DNA of 51,718 nucleotides. It comes from an uncultured Bacilli bacterium. Lineage in GTDB: Bacteria > Bacillota_I > Bacilli_A > RF39 > UBA660. Position 1 is the stretch's first letter. Each line of letters starts with the position of its first letter. The position numbers and the translations under genes were made by a program. The notes beneath the pieces are model-generated. The model worked only from the letters and a program-made list of their open reading frames with translations. It was not told the DNA's origin and did not search any database. This document shows positions 17,086 through 25,945 of this stretch, piece after piece. The stretch lies in assembly GCA_934096705.1 (NCBI GenBank), contig CAKOMR010000008.1, forward strand, positions 1 through 51,718. Reading direction: 5' to 3'.

Positions 17086-17733
17086 ATGAAAAAGAAAATA
17101 ATGATAAGTTTATTAGCCACTATATTTTTTATTACTGGATGCAGTAACGTTAATAAACTTTCATATGATGATATAATAAATGAACTTGCACAAAAAAATA
17201 ATTATCAGAATACGATTAACAGTGCATATAAGTTTAATATGCCAAATTATATGAGTCAAGCAAGTTATGATAATTATAATTCAGTTTTAGTTGATGAAAA
17301 TTACAATTATTATTTATATGTGGATATTATTAATTATCATTCAAAAACTAAAAGTGATTACGAAATATGTAAAACCTGTTTTTATTCAAAGAGAATTGAT
17401 TATGATGGTAAAACTGGTTATGTTGAAATTAATTTGAAAGAAAATAACCAATATTTGATTGAAATTATGTATAATTATGCTAAAATAGAAGTAATGGTAG
17501 ATTATGATGATATTAATCTAACATTGTTTAACTGTGTAACTATCTTAAAAGACCTAGAATATAATGATATGACGGTAGAATCACTTGTAAGTAATAAATC
17601 TTATAATTTCAAAGAAGAAACTTATAATATTTTTAATCCTACAAGTAAAGATAGTAATTATTTAGATATTATCAATGATGATAATAATGATGAAACAATT
17701 GAAAAAAACAAAGATGCTGACATGATTAATTAG
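17086..17733 (+). CDS. Lipoprotein of unknown function
   Basis: 215 residues, SD AAGGATG. Signal peptide with the lipobox ITGC (Cys19). The mature part is Tyr/Asn/Asp-rich with alternating beta-prone segments and a disordered acidic tail (DDNNDETIEKNKDAD). No recognised domain. It is 13 nt upstream of the amphipathic-helix protein gene, so it may be the first gene of an envelope operon that includes the DUF948- and YtxH-like proteins. Confidence 0.78.
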   Translation: MKKKIMISLLATIFFITGCSNVNKLSYDDIINELAQKNNYQNTINSAYKFNMPNYMSQASYDNYNSVLVDENYNYYLYVDIINYHSKTKSDYEICKTCFYSKRIDYDGKTGYVEINLKENNQYLIEIMYNYAKIEVMVDYDDINLTLFNCVTILKDLEYNDMTVESLVSNKSYNFKEETYNIFNPTSKDSNYLDIINDDNNDETIEKNKDADMIN

Positions 17734-17746
17734 AAAGGTGATAAAT

Positions 17747-18592
17747 ATGGGTTTATTTAAAAAAGTTAAAGACATTCTATTTGATGAAGAAGAAGAAACA
17801 CAACAAATTAAAATAACTCCGGAAATGCGTAATGAAACGCCTAAGAAAGAGGAAACTGTTGTCCAAAAACCTATTCAAAAAGTAGCTGAACCAGTAAAAG
17901 AAGAAAAGAAAGCAGTAACTAGTGAAAAAGAAGTATTTACTAGTAACTCTTATCCGTTTCTTGATTTTGATGAGGAAGAATTTGATAGTGTTAAACCACA
18001 AGCTCCGAAAAGTGTTGAGCCAAAACCTGTTCAAAGGCCTGCTTCAAGATATAGTAATGTTTTAGAATATGAAAGAAAAAAGAAAGTAGAAAAAAGGACA
18101 GATTATGGCAGGTATGAAAAAATAGAATCTGCAGAAACTATAGAAAGGAAGAAGTTTAAACCTTCTCCAATAATATCTCCAGTATATGGTGTTCTTGATA
18201 GAGATTATAAAAAGGAAGATATAGAAAAACTTGAACGTGACAAAGTTGATGTGCAAAAAGTAAGAGATAAAGCTTTTGGAGAAGTCAAAGAAAAACCAGT
18301 TGTAAGTTCTTATTATGATCAAAGTGAAACAGTTACTATTTCTAAACCAACAGAAAAAGCTGAAAAGGTAAAGACTATCGATGAACTTTTAGAGGATACT
18401 TCTGATGTTGTGGTAGATATTGACAGTGATTTAGAAAATGAGTTAAATGATGTTGAAGAAAAAATAGAACATAAAAAGGATAATGATGAAACAACTAAAG
18501 AAATCCCAAAAGTATCATCATCTGAAGATACACTTGAAAGTGATTTATTCGATTTAATTGATTCTATGTATGATTCAAAGGAAGGAGAATAA
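17747..18592 (+). CDS. Amphipathic-helix, intrinsically disordered acidic protein
   Basis: 281 residues from ATG 17747 behind AAAGGTG; an upstream GTG would consume the SD. The N-terminus MGLFKKVKDILFDEEEE looks like a membrane-targeting amphipathic helix of the SepF type, but the rest has no SepF fold: it is a long Lys/Glu/Pro-rich disordered region with a final acidic helix (DLFDLIDSMYDS). I infer a peripheral inner-membrane scaffold. It is 3 nt from a DUF948-like gene and co-directional with a YtxH-like gene, so all three probably act together at the envelope. Confidence 0.7.
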   Translation: MGLFKKVKDILFDEEEETQQIKITPEMRNETPKKEETVVQKPIQKVAEPVKEEKKAVTSEKEVFTSNSYPFLDFDEEEFDSVKPQAPKSVEPKPVQRPASRYSNVLEYERKKKVEKRTDYGRYEKIESAETIERKKFKPSPIISPVYGVLDRDYKKEDIEKLERDKVDVQKVRDKAFGEVKEKPVVSSYYDQSETVTISKPTEKAEKVKTIDELLEDTSDVVVDIDSDLENELNDVEEKIEHKKDNDETTKEIPKVSSSEDTLESDLFDLIDSMYDSKEGE

Positions 18593-18595
18593 AAA

Positions 18596-18886
18596 ATGGA
18601 GTTTTTGATTAAATTTTTACCAATTGTCATATACTTATTATTGATTGTACTTCTTGTAATTGGAATAGTTTTAGGAATTAAATTAATTGGTGCTATTACA
18701 AAAGTAGAAAGTATAATTGATAGTGTTGACAAAAAAGTTAATTCTTTAAATCCCATATTTGATGTAATAAATATGACATCATTTAAATTTAATAGAATTA
18801 TTGATAGGGTAACAGATTTTTTCACAGGTATATTTAGCAAACTATTTTTAAATGGTAAAGAAAGGAAGGAAGAGGAAGATGAGTAA
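18596..18886 (+). CDS. DUF948/YtxG-like membrane-anchored protein
   Basis: 96 residues, SD AAGGAGAA. One N-terminal transmembrane segment (about 4-33) followed by a helical stretch (KVESIIDSVDKKVNSLNP) and a basic-acidic tail. Shape and order match the ytxG (DUF948) gene that precedes ytxH in Bacillus general-stress operons. The end overlaps the next start by 8 nt. No catalytic role is expected. Confidence 0.6.
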   Translation: MEFLIKFLPIVIYLLLIVLLVIGIVLGIKLIGAITKVESIIDSVDKKVNSLNPIFDVINMTSFKFNRIIDRVTDFFTGIFSKLFLNGKERKEEEDE

Positions 18887-19283
18887 AAAAGGAAAATTTT
18901 TATTAGGAGCTGGGCTTGGTATTGGCCTTGGTATGTTACTTGCTCCAAAATCTGGTAAAGAAACTAGAAAAGATTTAATGGACAAATGTAATGAACTTTT
19001 AAACAAAGTTAAAGATTTAGATGCAGAAGAGGTAAAAGAAAATATTACAGAAAAAATTACAGAACTACAAAACGAAATTCGTGCTTTAGATAAAGAAACT
19101 GCAAAAGAACTTGCAATTAAAAAGGCAACAGAAATAAAAGATAAGGCAACTGAATTAGTTAAACTTGCAGCTGAAAAAGCAACTCCAACAGTTGAAAAAG
19201 CTGCTAAAGAAGTTAGAAATTCTGCTGCTGAGGCATTAAGAAAACTTGCTACTTCAATCGAAGATAAACCCAAAAAGAAATAA
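18879..19283 (+). CDS. YtxH-domain protein
   Basis: 134 residues from ATG 18879 with a GAGGAAG SD inside the preceding gene. The N-terminus GKFLLGAGLGIGLGMLLAPKSGKETRKDL is the YtxH pattern: a Gly-rich transmembrane segment ending in LAPKSGKETR. The rest is a long Ala/Lys/Glu-rich helix. YtxH proteins are general-stress, LEA-like envelope proteins of unknown mechanism. Last gene of the unit, followed by a terminator. Confidence 0.82.
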   Translation: MSKKGKFLLGAGLGIGLGMLLAPKSGKETRKDLMDKCNELLNKVKDLDAEEVKENITEKITELQNEIRALDKETAKELAIKKATEIKDKATELVKLAAEKATPTVEKAAKEVRNSAAEALRKLATSIEDKPKKK

Positions 19284-19308
19284 TACGTTTTAATACGTAT
19301 TTTTTTTA
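19282..19308 (+). terminator. Terminator after the YtxH-like gene
   Basis: Stem AATACG (19282-19287) with CGTATT (19296-19301) followed by a run of T. The stem is short, so strength is uncertain. Confidence 0.6.
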
Positions 19309-20118
19309 TCTAAAATAAATAAAAATAAATGCTGCTAAAAAAATTACATAATATGCAAAATATATTAATTTGCCATTTTTAACTAGATTATTAAGCCATT
19401 TATATGAAAGTAGTGTAATTATTAATGATATACACATTCCTATCAAATACGGAGTTAAAAATAGGCTAAAATTAGGAATATTAACTAAATCGTTTATTCC
19501 AAGTATCATAGCACCGATGCTTACCGGAAAATATAACATAAAAGTGTATTTTAAGGCAGCATCAATTTTTAGTTTTCTTATTAAACATGCAACAAGAACT
19601 GTACCACTTCTTGAAATTCCTGGCAAAATTGTAAACATTTGAAATAAGCCAATAACAATAGCATCTTTTAAAGTAATGTCATTATCATTTTTATTTCCTT
19701 TAATATTTCTTACTATATAAAGACTAAGTGCAGTTAGTAAAAAGGCAAAACCCAGTATTTTTACGTCTGCGAGTTTTTTCTCAATGAACCCTTTTAAAAG
19801 AAAACCACTTATAGTAACAGGAATTGTACTTATAATTATATATAAACAATATAAAAAATTTTTTTTAGTTTCTTTACGTTTATTTTTGTTAAAAATATAA
19901 ATACAAAAGTCTTTTAAAAGTTTTATAACATCTTTTCTAAATAAAAAGAATATTGCTAAAAAAGAGCCAAAATTACAAATAATTTCAAAATTTAAATCAT
20001 TAAACATGTTTGTATTAAATATTTTTTTAAATAAATACATATGACCAGATGAAGATACTGGTAGTGGTTCAGTTATTCCCTGAATTATAGCAATTATGAT
20101 ATATTTTATTAAATCCAT
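19306..20118 (-). CDS. uppP: Undecaprenyl-diphosphate phosphatase
   Basis: 270 residues, SD GAGGG ahead of ATG 20118. UppP removes a phosphate from undecaprenyl pyrophosphate so the lipid carrier can be reused in wall synthesis; loss or overexpression affects bacitracin resistance. Signatures: QGITEPLPVSSSGH near residue 14 (Glu-rich catalytic motif) and LPGISRSGT near 166. Eight hydrophobic segments are visible. Convergent with the YtxH-like gene. Confidence 0.96.
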   Translation of the reverse strand: MDLIKYIIIAIIQGITEPLPVSSSGHMYLFKKIFNTNMFNDLNFEIICNFGSFLAIFFLFRKDVIKLLKDFCIYIFNKNKRKETKKNFLYCLYIIISTIPVTISGFLLKGFIEKKLADVKILGFAFLLTALSLYIVRNIKGNKNDNDITLKDAIVIGLFQMFTILPGISRSGTVLVACLIRKLKIDAALKYTFMLYFPVSIGAMILGINDLVNIPNFSLFLTPYLIGMCISLIITLLSYKWLNNLVKNGKLIYFAYYVIFLAAFIFIYFR

Positions 20119-20162
20119 TTTTATCCCTCATTAAATTATATAAATAATAATAAAATTTTATT

Positions 20163-20375
20163 ATGAAATATTTACTATTATATATATTTTCAATAATGCT
20201 TATTTCTATAGGCCTACTATTTATTATAATTAATCTAAACTTATTTGTTATTGGGTATAGTTTTTGGAAATTTGTTTATTTTATTATTATGCGATGTGAA
20301 TGCAATATATTTTTTATAGGAATAATTTTATTAATATATATTTATGAAAGGGGAAAATTTTATGATTATAAATGA
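20163..20375 (+). CDS. Small two-TM membrane protein
   Basis: 70 residues with two long hydrophobic segments (about 3-28 and 45-63) and a short charged tail. No SD is visible before ATG 20163; a TAAAAT element lies 6 nt upstream, so translation may be leaderless. The 3' end overlaps the DUF3603-like gene by 14 nt, suggesting coupled expression. Function unknown. Confidence 0.6.
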   Translation: MKYLLLYIFSIMLISIGLLFIIINLNLFVIGYSFWKFVYFIIMRCECNIFFIGIILLIYIYERGKFYDYK

Positions 20376-20949
20376 TATTTATTTAAACTTTTTAGATATT
20401 TTTTACCCATTTTATGAATGGTTAAAAAATGATAAAATAAAACTTATAAAAAATTCTTACGTTTATAAAGTTAACAGTAAAGTGTTAGGTGATTTGAAAA
20501 ATAATAAAGTATCAATTGATAAGACATTATTAAAAAAAGAACCAATTATTTTTTCAGACGGAATTGAATTAGTTGCTGTTTTATTCGATGTTAATGGTAT
20601 TAGTAAATTAAAAAGTAGTATATCATTAAATGATGAGGAAAAGATATTTAATTTAACAAAATATTTAACTAAAATAGATCTAAAATATCAAATTATTTCA
20701 AAAGATGAAGTTAATAAAAAACTAAGATGTGAAGAACACATTAAAAAAGTTATAAATGAGGAACTTGATAATTTATACAAAAGTAATAATGTTGAAAAGT
20801 TAAGATATATATATTATGAATGGTTTAATAAGGAAGATGAGTCTATTGATAATATAATAAATGCTATGAAAAGTATGCTTAATAAAGACATTACCAATAA
20901 TGAAATAAAAATATATAATTTAATATCATCACATTATAAGGTAGTATAA
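20362..20949 (+). CDS. DUF3603-like protein
   Basis: 195 residues from ATG 20362 after AAAGGGG; an in-frame ATG at 20344 would overlap the SD. The N-terminus (MIINDIYLNFLDIFYPFYEW) and the signature KLRYIYYEWFNKEDESI near residue 150 resemble DUF3603, a Bacillus family of unknown function in which the corresponding motif is (I/V)RYWYxEWNP. Cytosolic, highly charged. The comparison is from memory and should be tested with a profile search. Confidence 0.6.
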   Translation: MIINDIYLNFLDIFYPFYEWLKNDKIKLIKNSYVYKVNSKVLGDLKNNKVSIDKTLLKKEPIIFSDGIELVAVLFDVNGISKLKSSISLNDEEKIFNLTKYLTKIDLKYQIISKDEVNKKLRCEEHIKKVINEELDNLYKSNNVEKLRYIYYEWFNKEDESIDNIINAMKSMLNKDITNNEIKIYNLISSHYKVV

Positions 20950-20986
20950 ATAATTAAAATTTGGTAATAATATTAATGGTGAAAAG

Positions 20987-21529
20987 ATGAAAAAAATTTT
21001 AAGTTTTATATTACTTCTTATTGTGCTAGTTAGTATATCTGGATGTTCTAAAACTGCTACGGATTCTGTTAAAAAATATTTAGATAGTTACAAAAATTTA
21101 GAACCTAAAGTTTTAACTGATATGCAAGAAATTATAGATAAAGAAAATTTATCAGAAGAAAACTCAAAAAAATATGCAGATATATTTAAAAAACAATATA
21201 CAGATTTAACATATGAGATTGTAAATGAAGAGTATAATGGAGATGAAGCCACTATAGGAGTAAAAATAAAAGTTTATGATCTTTATAAAGCTCAAAAAGA
21301 AGCTACAAATTATCTCGCAAATAATCCAAAAGAATTCGAAGATAATAATAGAAAATATAATGCTGAAAAATTTATAACTTATAAATTAAATAAAATGAAA
21401 GAAACTAACGAACAGGTCGAATATACAATTGATTTTTATGTAGTAAATACTTCGGATGGTTGGGTTGTAAGTAGTCTTTCAAATTCTGATTTAGAAAAAA
21501 TTCATGGCATATATGATTACGAATCTTAG
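20987..21529 (+). CDS. Lipoprotein of unknown function
   Basis: 180 residues. Signal peptide with lipobox ISGC (Cys20). The mature region is helical at first (VKKYLDSYKNL), then has NTF2-like features of DUF4878/DUF5105 lipoproteins: a conserved Tyr/Asp pattern and the ending VVNTSDGWVVSSLSN. That placement is tentative. It is followed by a strong terminator that overlaps its stop codon. Confidence 0.75.
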   Translation: MKKILSFILLLIVLVSISGCSKTATDSVKKYLDSYKNLEPKVLTDMQEIIDKENLSEENSKKYADIFKKQYTDLTYEIVNEEYNGDEATIGVKIKVYDLYKAQKEATNYLANNPKEFEDNNRKYNAEKFITYKLNKMKETNEQVEYTIDFYVVNTSDGWVVSSLSNSDLEKIHGIYDYES

Positions 21530-21547
21530 AAAAAAGATTCGTTTTTT
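21520..21547 (+). terminator. Intrinsic terminator
   Basis: Stem CGAATCTT (21520-21527) with AAGATTCG (21534-21541), then T6. Confidence 0.88.
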
Positions 21548-21601
21548 ACTTTACTATTTTTCCTTTTTACCCTATAATTATAATAGAAGGGTGAGACGTA
21601 G

Positions 21602-21916
21602 ATGGAAACTAAAAAAATTATTCCTATAGCTGTTGCAATATTAATTGTTATAGTAGGTATTTCTTTTTATGCAAAATCACATAAAAAAGAGGAAGGTTAT
21701 ACGAAACTTATTATTGAAATAAATGAAGAAGCAACAGAACTTGATAAAATTAGCGTTGGCTATAAAATAGACAAGATTGATGCAGACATTATTGCTACTG
21801 AGGGAAATAAAATAGTTGTTCGTAGTAATAATGGTTCTGAAACTGAAATAAAACTAAATCAATCAAAAAAAGTATGTAACACCAATGATGTTTGTGCAAT
21901 AATTACTCTTAAGTAG
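21602..21916 (+). CDS. Membrane-anchored small protein
   Basis: 104 residues with SD AGAAGGGTGAG. One N-terminal transmembrane segment (about 6-24) and a soluble beta-rich extracytoplasmic domain with two Cys at the C-terminus (CNTNDVC) that could form a disulfide. Family not recognised. It is 7 nt from the next gene and probably forms a two-gene operon with it. Confidence 0.7.
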   Translation: METKKIIPIAVAILIVIVGISFYAKSHKKEEGYTKLIIEINEEATELDKISVGYKIDKIDADIIATEGNKIVVRSNNGSETEIKLNQSKKVCNTNDVCAIITLK

Positions 21917-21923
21917 GTGAATT

Positions 21924-22910
21924 ATGAGTTTACTTGTTAAAAGTGTTATATGTATTGTTTGCGCTGTATTTTTTGTTATATTCAATACAATTATTTTATT
22001 TTTAAAACCTGAATTTGTATTTGCAAAAAACGATAATGAAAACTATAATGTTTACTATCAAAAATGGATTGGAACTATAGTTTTTATGGCTACGATAACT
22101 GTGGCATTATTTTGTATTTATTTTTCTATTAATTTAAAGTTAGTTATTAGTTATTCCTTACTTGTTATTGAGTGCATTTTACTTGTTATATATGCTTTAT
22201 GTAAATATAAATGTGTAACAGTAAATGGTGATGACGTTAAAGTATTAAGACTATTTAGAAAGGAACTTAATACTAAGATATCAAAATTTCAACAAGTAAT
22301 GTATTATCCAAATGCTAAAGTTGTTGTAAAAGTTGGTAAAAATAAAACATTTGATGTTTCATTTAATTCGGAAAATTTTCATAAATTTTATAAAACATTA
22401 TTAAAAAATGATGTTAAATTTAAAACAAGTCGTATTCCTAATGATGAAAATAATGTTTATCTAACTAAATTTAATATATCAATCAAATTTCCTAAAACTA
22501 TGTTTAGGGAATATTATCAATCACATAGTTATTTTAGAAATAGTGTTTATTTATTTTCTGCAAGAAGTCTAGAAAATAAAGAGTATATTGAAGGTTATTT
22601 AAAAGAATCAAATAAATCTATGACAGAGTTTACTGACCTTGTAAAAAATGATTTAGCTTTAAATGGATTTAAGGTTGTTAGTGATAAGAAAGAAGCTATT
22701 GATGGATATGACTTTATGGTAATAAAATCGCTTTCAACATTCGAGGAAGGAAAAGGCAGAATAGCGTTTATTTATCAATTAAAAAATAAATACTTTGTAT
22801 TATATACAGATTATCTATTGAAAAATGAATTAGAATTTTATAGTAAAATTAAAAATTCTATTCATAAACCACTTTACGAAGATGGTAAATCAAGACTTAC
22901 TAGAGTTTAA
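21924..22910 (+). CDS. Membrane protein with PH-like domain
   Basis: 328 residues, SD TAGGTGA. Three N-terminal hydrophobic segments (about 5-30, 48-66, 70-90), then a beta-rich stretch (GDDVKVLRLFRKELNTKISKFQQV) reminiscent of bacterial PH domains, and a C-terminal alpha/beta domain (about 175-310). No catalytic motif is visible. Function unknown; co-transcribed with the small anchored protein upstream. Confidence 0.68.
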   Translation: MSLLVKSVICIVCAVFFVIFNTIILFLKPEFVFAKNDNENYNVYYQKWIGTIVFMATITVALFCIYFSINLKLVISYSLLVIECILLVIYALCKYKCVTVNGDDVKVLRLFRKELNTKISKFQQVMYYPNAKVVVKVGKNKTFDVSFNSENFHKFYKTLLKNDVKFKTSRIPNDENNVYLTKFNISIKFPKTMFREYYQSHSYFRNSVYLFSARSLENKEYIEGYLKESNKSMTEFTDLVKNDLALNGFKVVSDKKEAIDGYDFMVIKSLSTFEEGKGRIAFIYQLKNKYFVLYTDYLLKNELEFYSKIKNSIHKPLYEDGKSRLTRV

Positions 22911-22935
22911 GTGCATGAAAATTGCACTTTTTTAT
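22909..22935 (+). terminator. Terminator for the 21602-22910 operon
   Basis: Stem AAGTGCA (22909-22915) with TGCACTT (22923-22929) and a T run. A second hairpin for the opposite strand follows directly. Confidence 0.8.
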
Positions 22936-22940
22936 TTATA

Positions 22941-22970
22941 AAAAAAACCTCACATTTTATTATTGTGAAG
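22941..22970 (-). terminator. Terminator of the second acyl-CoA ligase
   Basis: On the minus strand CTTCACA pairs with TGTGAGG (one G-U pair) and is followed by T7. The gene's stop codon lies in the loop. Confidence 0.75.
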
Positions 22971-24678
22971 TCTTTTGATTTTCTTCAGCTTGAAGTTTTT
23001 TAAAATCTATTTTTCCCATTTTTGTTTTAGGAAGAGATTTTCTAAAGTCATATTTATATGGCCACTCATACTTTGCAAGCCTTTTTTCTACATACTTTTT
23101 TATGTTCATTCGAAGTATTGGAGTATCTATAACATCATTCTTAAGTACTATGCAGGCTTTAGGAACTTCAACTTTGTATGGATGAGGTATTCCAACGACA
23201 GAACATGTTAATACTGCATCATGTGATTCTATTACCTCTTCTACATGTTTAGGATATACATTATAACCTGATGAAATTATCATTCTTTTTAATCTTTGAG
23301 TATAAAATATTAATCCGTCGTTATCTATGTAGCCAAGATCTCCAGTATGAAGCCAAGTATATCCATCTTTATGAATTTGCAATGTTTTATTTGTTTCTTC
23401 TTCATTATTAAGATATCCAAGCATAACAGTAGGTGCAGAAATGCATATTTCTCCTTCTTCATTATTTCTTAATTCTGTTTGAGTATAAGGTTTAACGATT
23501 TTTATATCATTTCCTGGTCCAGGTATTCCAATGCTACCGACTTTGTAATGATAGTCAAAGTTGGCAACTGCACCAGCCAAACATTCCGTCATACCGTATC
23601 CCTGACTAATTTCAACTCTAGAATTGTGTTTTTTGAAAAACTCATTAATTCTTATTTCTAAGTTAGCAGATAAACTATCGCCACCAACTACAGCATATTT
23701 TACAAATGATAGGTCTTTAACTTCAGAATTTAATAAGGCTTCATAAAGCGTTGGAACTCCAATTATCATCTGAGGCTTATATTTTTCGATTATTTTGTTA
23801 AATTCAGTGGCTTTAAAGGTTGGAATAAGAATTACTTCACGACCTAAGCATAACATAGAGTTTATACTAAGTGCTAATCCAAATCCGTGAAAAACAGGCA
23901 TAATTGCAAGTATCTTATCGCCTCTTTCAAGTTTTTTAAGCATTATAATTTCTTGTACTGTTAAACTATTGAAATTACCATTAGATAAAACTATTCCTTT
24001 ACTTACTCCAGTAGTTCCTCCACTTTGTAAAATAACTGCAGGTTTATCGATAACTTCAAATTTCTTTTTGTATTCAAATGGTTTGCTATAACTCAAAAAT
24101 TTATTATAACTTAAAAATATTTCTTTACATGGTTTAGTGTATTTTTTTAACATTTTAATTTTATAACCAATTTTAAGCATTAAAGGTAATGATCTTGAAG
24201 GTGAAACTCCAATTAATTTATCAACTTTAGTGCCATCTGTTATATTATTTACTTTGTCATAAGATGCATCTACTACGATAACAATTCTACTTTCATTATT
24301 TATTAATATGTTTTTAATTTCTTCTTCACTTGATAAAGGATGTACCATATTACTTACAGCACCAATTTTATTAATAGCATAAAAAAGTATTACAGCTTCC
24401 GGTATATTAGGTAAACACAAGGTTATTATATCAAGCTTTTCAACTCTTAAGGCATTTAAAGCGTTGGCAGTTTTATCTATTTTTTTTAAAACGTCTTCAT
24501 AAGTAAACTTTCTGTTATAATAATTAAGTGCTATATCTTTTGGATGTTTACTTGCATAATTATAGAAGCAATCATAAATTGTTTCATCTTTGGCTTTCAT
24601 TTTTCTTTCTTCTTTTGTATAGCATTTATTCCATCTGGAATATGATTTTAATTTTCTTTCTAATTTAAATAAAAACAT
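22960..24678 (-). CDS. Acyl-CoA ligase (AMP-binding), paralog
   Basis: 572 residues from ATG 24678, which follows AGGAGTG; an in-frame upstream ATG is rejected because it would absorb that SD. Motifs: LQSGGTTGVSKGI near 212, YGMTEC near 359, HTGDLGYID near 440, RMIISSGYNVYP near 464, and catalytic Lys in KMGKIDFKKL near 560. It is clearly related along its length to the ligase at 1024-2751, including the shared block IGAxxNMVHPLSSE. It has an extra basic N-terminus and stands alone between two terminators and the holin gene. Its substrate is unknown. Confidence 0.9.
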   Translation of the reverse strand: MFLFKLERKLKSYSRWNKCYTKEERKMKAKDETIYDCFYNYASKHPKDIALNYYNRKFTYEDVLKKIDKTANALNALRVEKLDIITLCLPNIPEAVILFYAINKIGAVSNMVHPLSSEEEIKNILINNESRIVIVVDASYDKVNNITDGTKVDKLIGVSPSRSLPLMLKIGYKIKMLKKYTKPCKEIFLSYNKFLSYSKPFEYKKKFEVIDKPAVILQSGGTTGVSKGIVLSNGNFNSLTVQEIIMLKKLERGDKILAIMPVFHGFGLALSINSMLCLGREVILIPTFKATEFNKIIEKYKPQMIIGVPTLYEALLNSEVKDLSFVKYAVVGGDSLSANLEIRINEFFKKHNSRVEISQGYGMTECLAGAVANFDYHYKVGSIGIPGPGNDIKIVKPYTQTELRNNEEGEICISAPTVMLGYLNNEEETNKTLQIHKDGYTWLHTGDLGYIDNDGLIFYTQRLKRMIISSGYNVYPKHVEEVIESHDAVLTCSVVGIPHPYKVEVPKACIVLKNDVIDTPILRMNIKKYVEKRLAKYEWPYKYDFRKSLPKTKMGKIDFKKLQAEENQKTSQ

Positions 24679-24816
24679 TTTCACTCCTATATTCACATAA
24701 TATTATATATTATTTTTTGTAAAATAGAAATGTTTTATCAATTTTTTACATTATTTGATATGTTTTAATTACTTGCATATTTTAATTGTTCATATATTAT
24801 TTTAGAAAGGAAGAAA

Positions 24817-25008
24817 ATGAAAAGATTATTATTTTGTCTTACAAATGTGAAGACTATTATTTCTCTTGCGGCTACCTTTGTATTTACTTATCTTGCTATT
24901 AGAAAAGAAATACCTATAGAAACTATTACTATGTTAATAGGTATGGTATTTACTTATTATTTTAATCATAAGGAGGATGATGAAAATGGAATATCTAAAG
25001 TTTCCTAA
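24817..25008 (+). CDS. Holin-like small membrane protein
   Basis: 63 residues, SD GAAAGGAAG. Two hydrophobic segments (about 10-27 and 35-50) and a charged C-terminus (NHKEDDE), the shape of small phage holins; the N-terminus CLTNVKTIISLAATFVFTYLA recalls holins of Firmicutes phages. Its 3' end overlaps the start of the endolysin-like gene by 23 nt, the standard arrangement of a lysis cassette. No other phage gene is nearby. Confidence 0.6.
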   Translation: MKRLLFCLTNVKTIISLAATFVFTYLAIRKEIPIETITMLIGMVFTYYFNHKEDDENGISKVS

Positions 25009-25819
25009 AAAAAGCTATTACTTAACTCAAGGGTTTGGTGTGAATACTTATTCTCATAAAAGAAGAAAAGCTTTAGATATTAGTGCAAGAAATGGTTATA
25101 AGGAAATATATGCGCCATTTTCAGGATATGTTGCTAAAATATTTGTGCGCAATAATGCCTCTTATACAATATGGTTAGTATCAAATGATAAAGTAGTCTG
25201 TGCTGATGGTAAAAAAAGATATGCAGTAGTTATGATGACTCATCCAAATGGAATAATAAATTATAAGGTAGGACAAACATTTAAAGAAAATGACTTTTTA
25301 TTTAATGATGGTACTACTGGAGGGGTAAAAGCACATTTGGATTTTGAAGTAGCTGTGTATGATACTAAAAATAGTATTGATGCATCATGGCACTATGAAC
25401 TCGGAGGTAATGGACTAAATAATTCTGTAGACCCTACAAAATATATGGTAATAAGCGATGATACCAAAATTGTAAATACATATTATCAACCGCAAAATAA
25501 AAATTATATATTCAAAAAAATTAGTGAAGTAAAAGTTGAACTTGAAAATTCTTATTCAGTGGGCAACTACAAAACGCTTTATAATATGTATGTAAGAACT
25601 GGCCCTGGTGTAAATTATCCAGTTAAAAAAGTTAAGGATTTAACTAGAAATGGAAAAGAAAATAGTGTTTATAAAAATGATAATTCAAGAGCGTTATATA
25701 AAAAAGGAACTATTTTTACTGCAAATATGATTATTAATAATGATTCAATTTGGGCAAAAACTCCAAGTGGATATATATGTTTAAAAGATAAAGATTTAGA
25801 GTATGCTGTCAAATTATAA
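24986..25819 (+). CDS. Endolysin-like protein: M23-type fold plus SH3b
   Basis: 277 residues from ATG 24986, 9 nt after AAGGAGG; two nearer ATGs would be too close. The first half has the M23/LytM outline: GFG, KALDIS, YAPFSGYVAK, a THPNG strand, a GqxFkxxDfxfxxGTTGG strand and AHLDFEV. The usual zinc ligands are changed: the first His of HxxxD is Arg (with a nearby His three residues earlier) and the second His of HxH is Asp. The C-terminal part (about 190-277) is an SH3b wall-binding domain (NMYVRTGPGVNYPVK). It may use another metal site or have lost peptidase activity. There is no signal peptide, fitting holin-dependent release. Confidence 0.7.
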   Translation: MEYLKFPKKSYYLTQGFGVNTYSHKRRKALDISARNGYKEIYAPFSGYVAKIFVRNNASYTIWLVSNDKVVCADGKKRYAVVMMTHPNGIINYKVGQTFKENDFLFNDGTTGGVKAHLDFEVAVYDTKNSIDASWHYELGGNGLNNSVDPTKYMVISDDTKIVNTYYQPQNKNYIFKKISEVKVELENSYSVGNYKTLYNMYVRTGPGVNYPVKKVKDLTRNGKENSVYKNDNSRALYKKGTIFTANMIINNDSIWAKTPSGYICLKDKDLEYAVKL

Positions 25820-25850
25820 ATATTATATTAAGAAAAAATTATTGTAAAAG

Positions 25851-25945
25851 AGCAAAAACTAATTAGTCAAAAAAGAGTTGGATTTACAGTGGTTGAGTGT
25901 GGTGGAAGAGAACTAAATTAGTTCTTTTTTCATTTTACTGTAAAT
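25851..25945 (+). promoter_or_regulatory. Structured leader with terminator-like hairpins before the DMT transporter pair
   Basis: The 184 bp between the endolysin and the transporter gene contain the palindrome ACTAATTAGT (25858-25867), a terminator hairpin GAACTA-AAT-TAGTTC (25910-25924) with T6, and a 9-bp long-range pair ATTTACAGT (25882-25890) with ACTGTAAAT (25937-25945) that encloses the terminator. This could be an attenuator or simply the lysis-cassette terminator. Confidence 0.4.

Noticed and set aside
18319..18948. Long minus-strand open frame (209 codons) opposite the amphipathic-helix and DUF948-like genes
   Set aside because: The plus-strand genes have SD sites, family features and tight spacing; the minus frame is a low-complexity Ser/Phe-rich shadow of Lys/Glu codons.
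25851..25945. Second T-box
   Set aside because: GGTGG occurs, but there is no GGTACC core or specifier stem.
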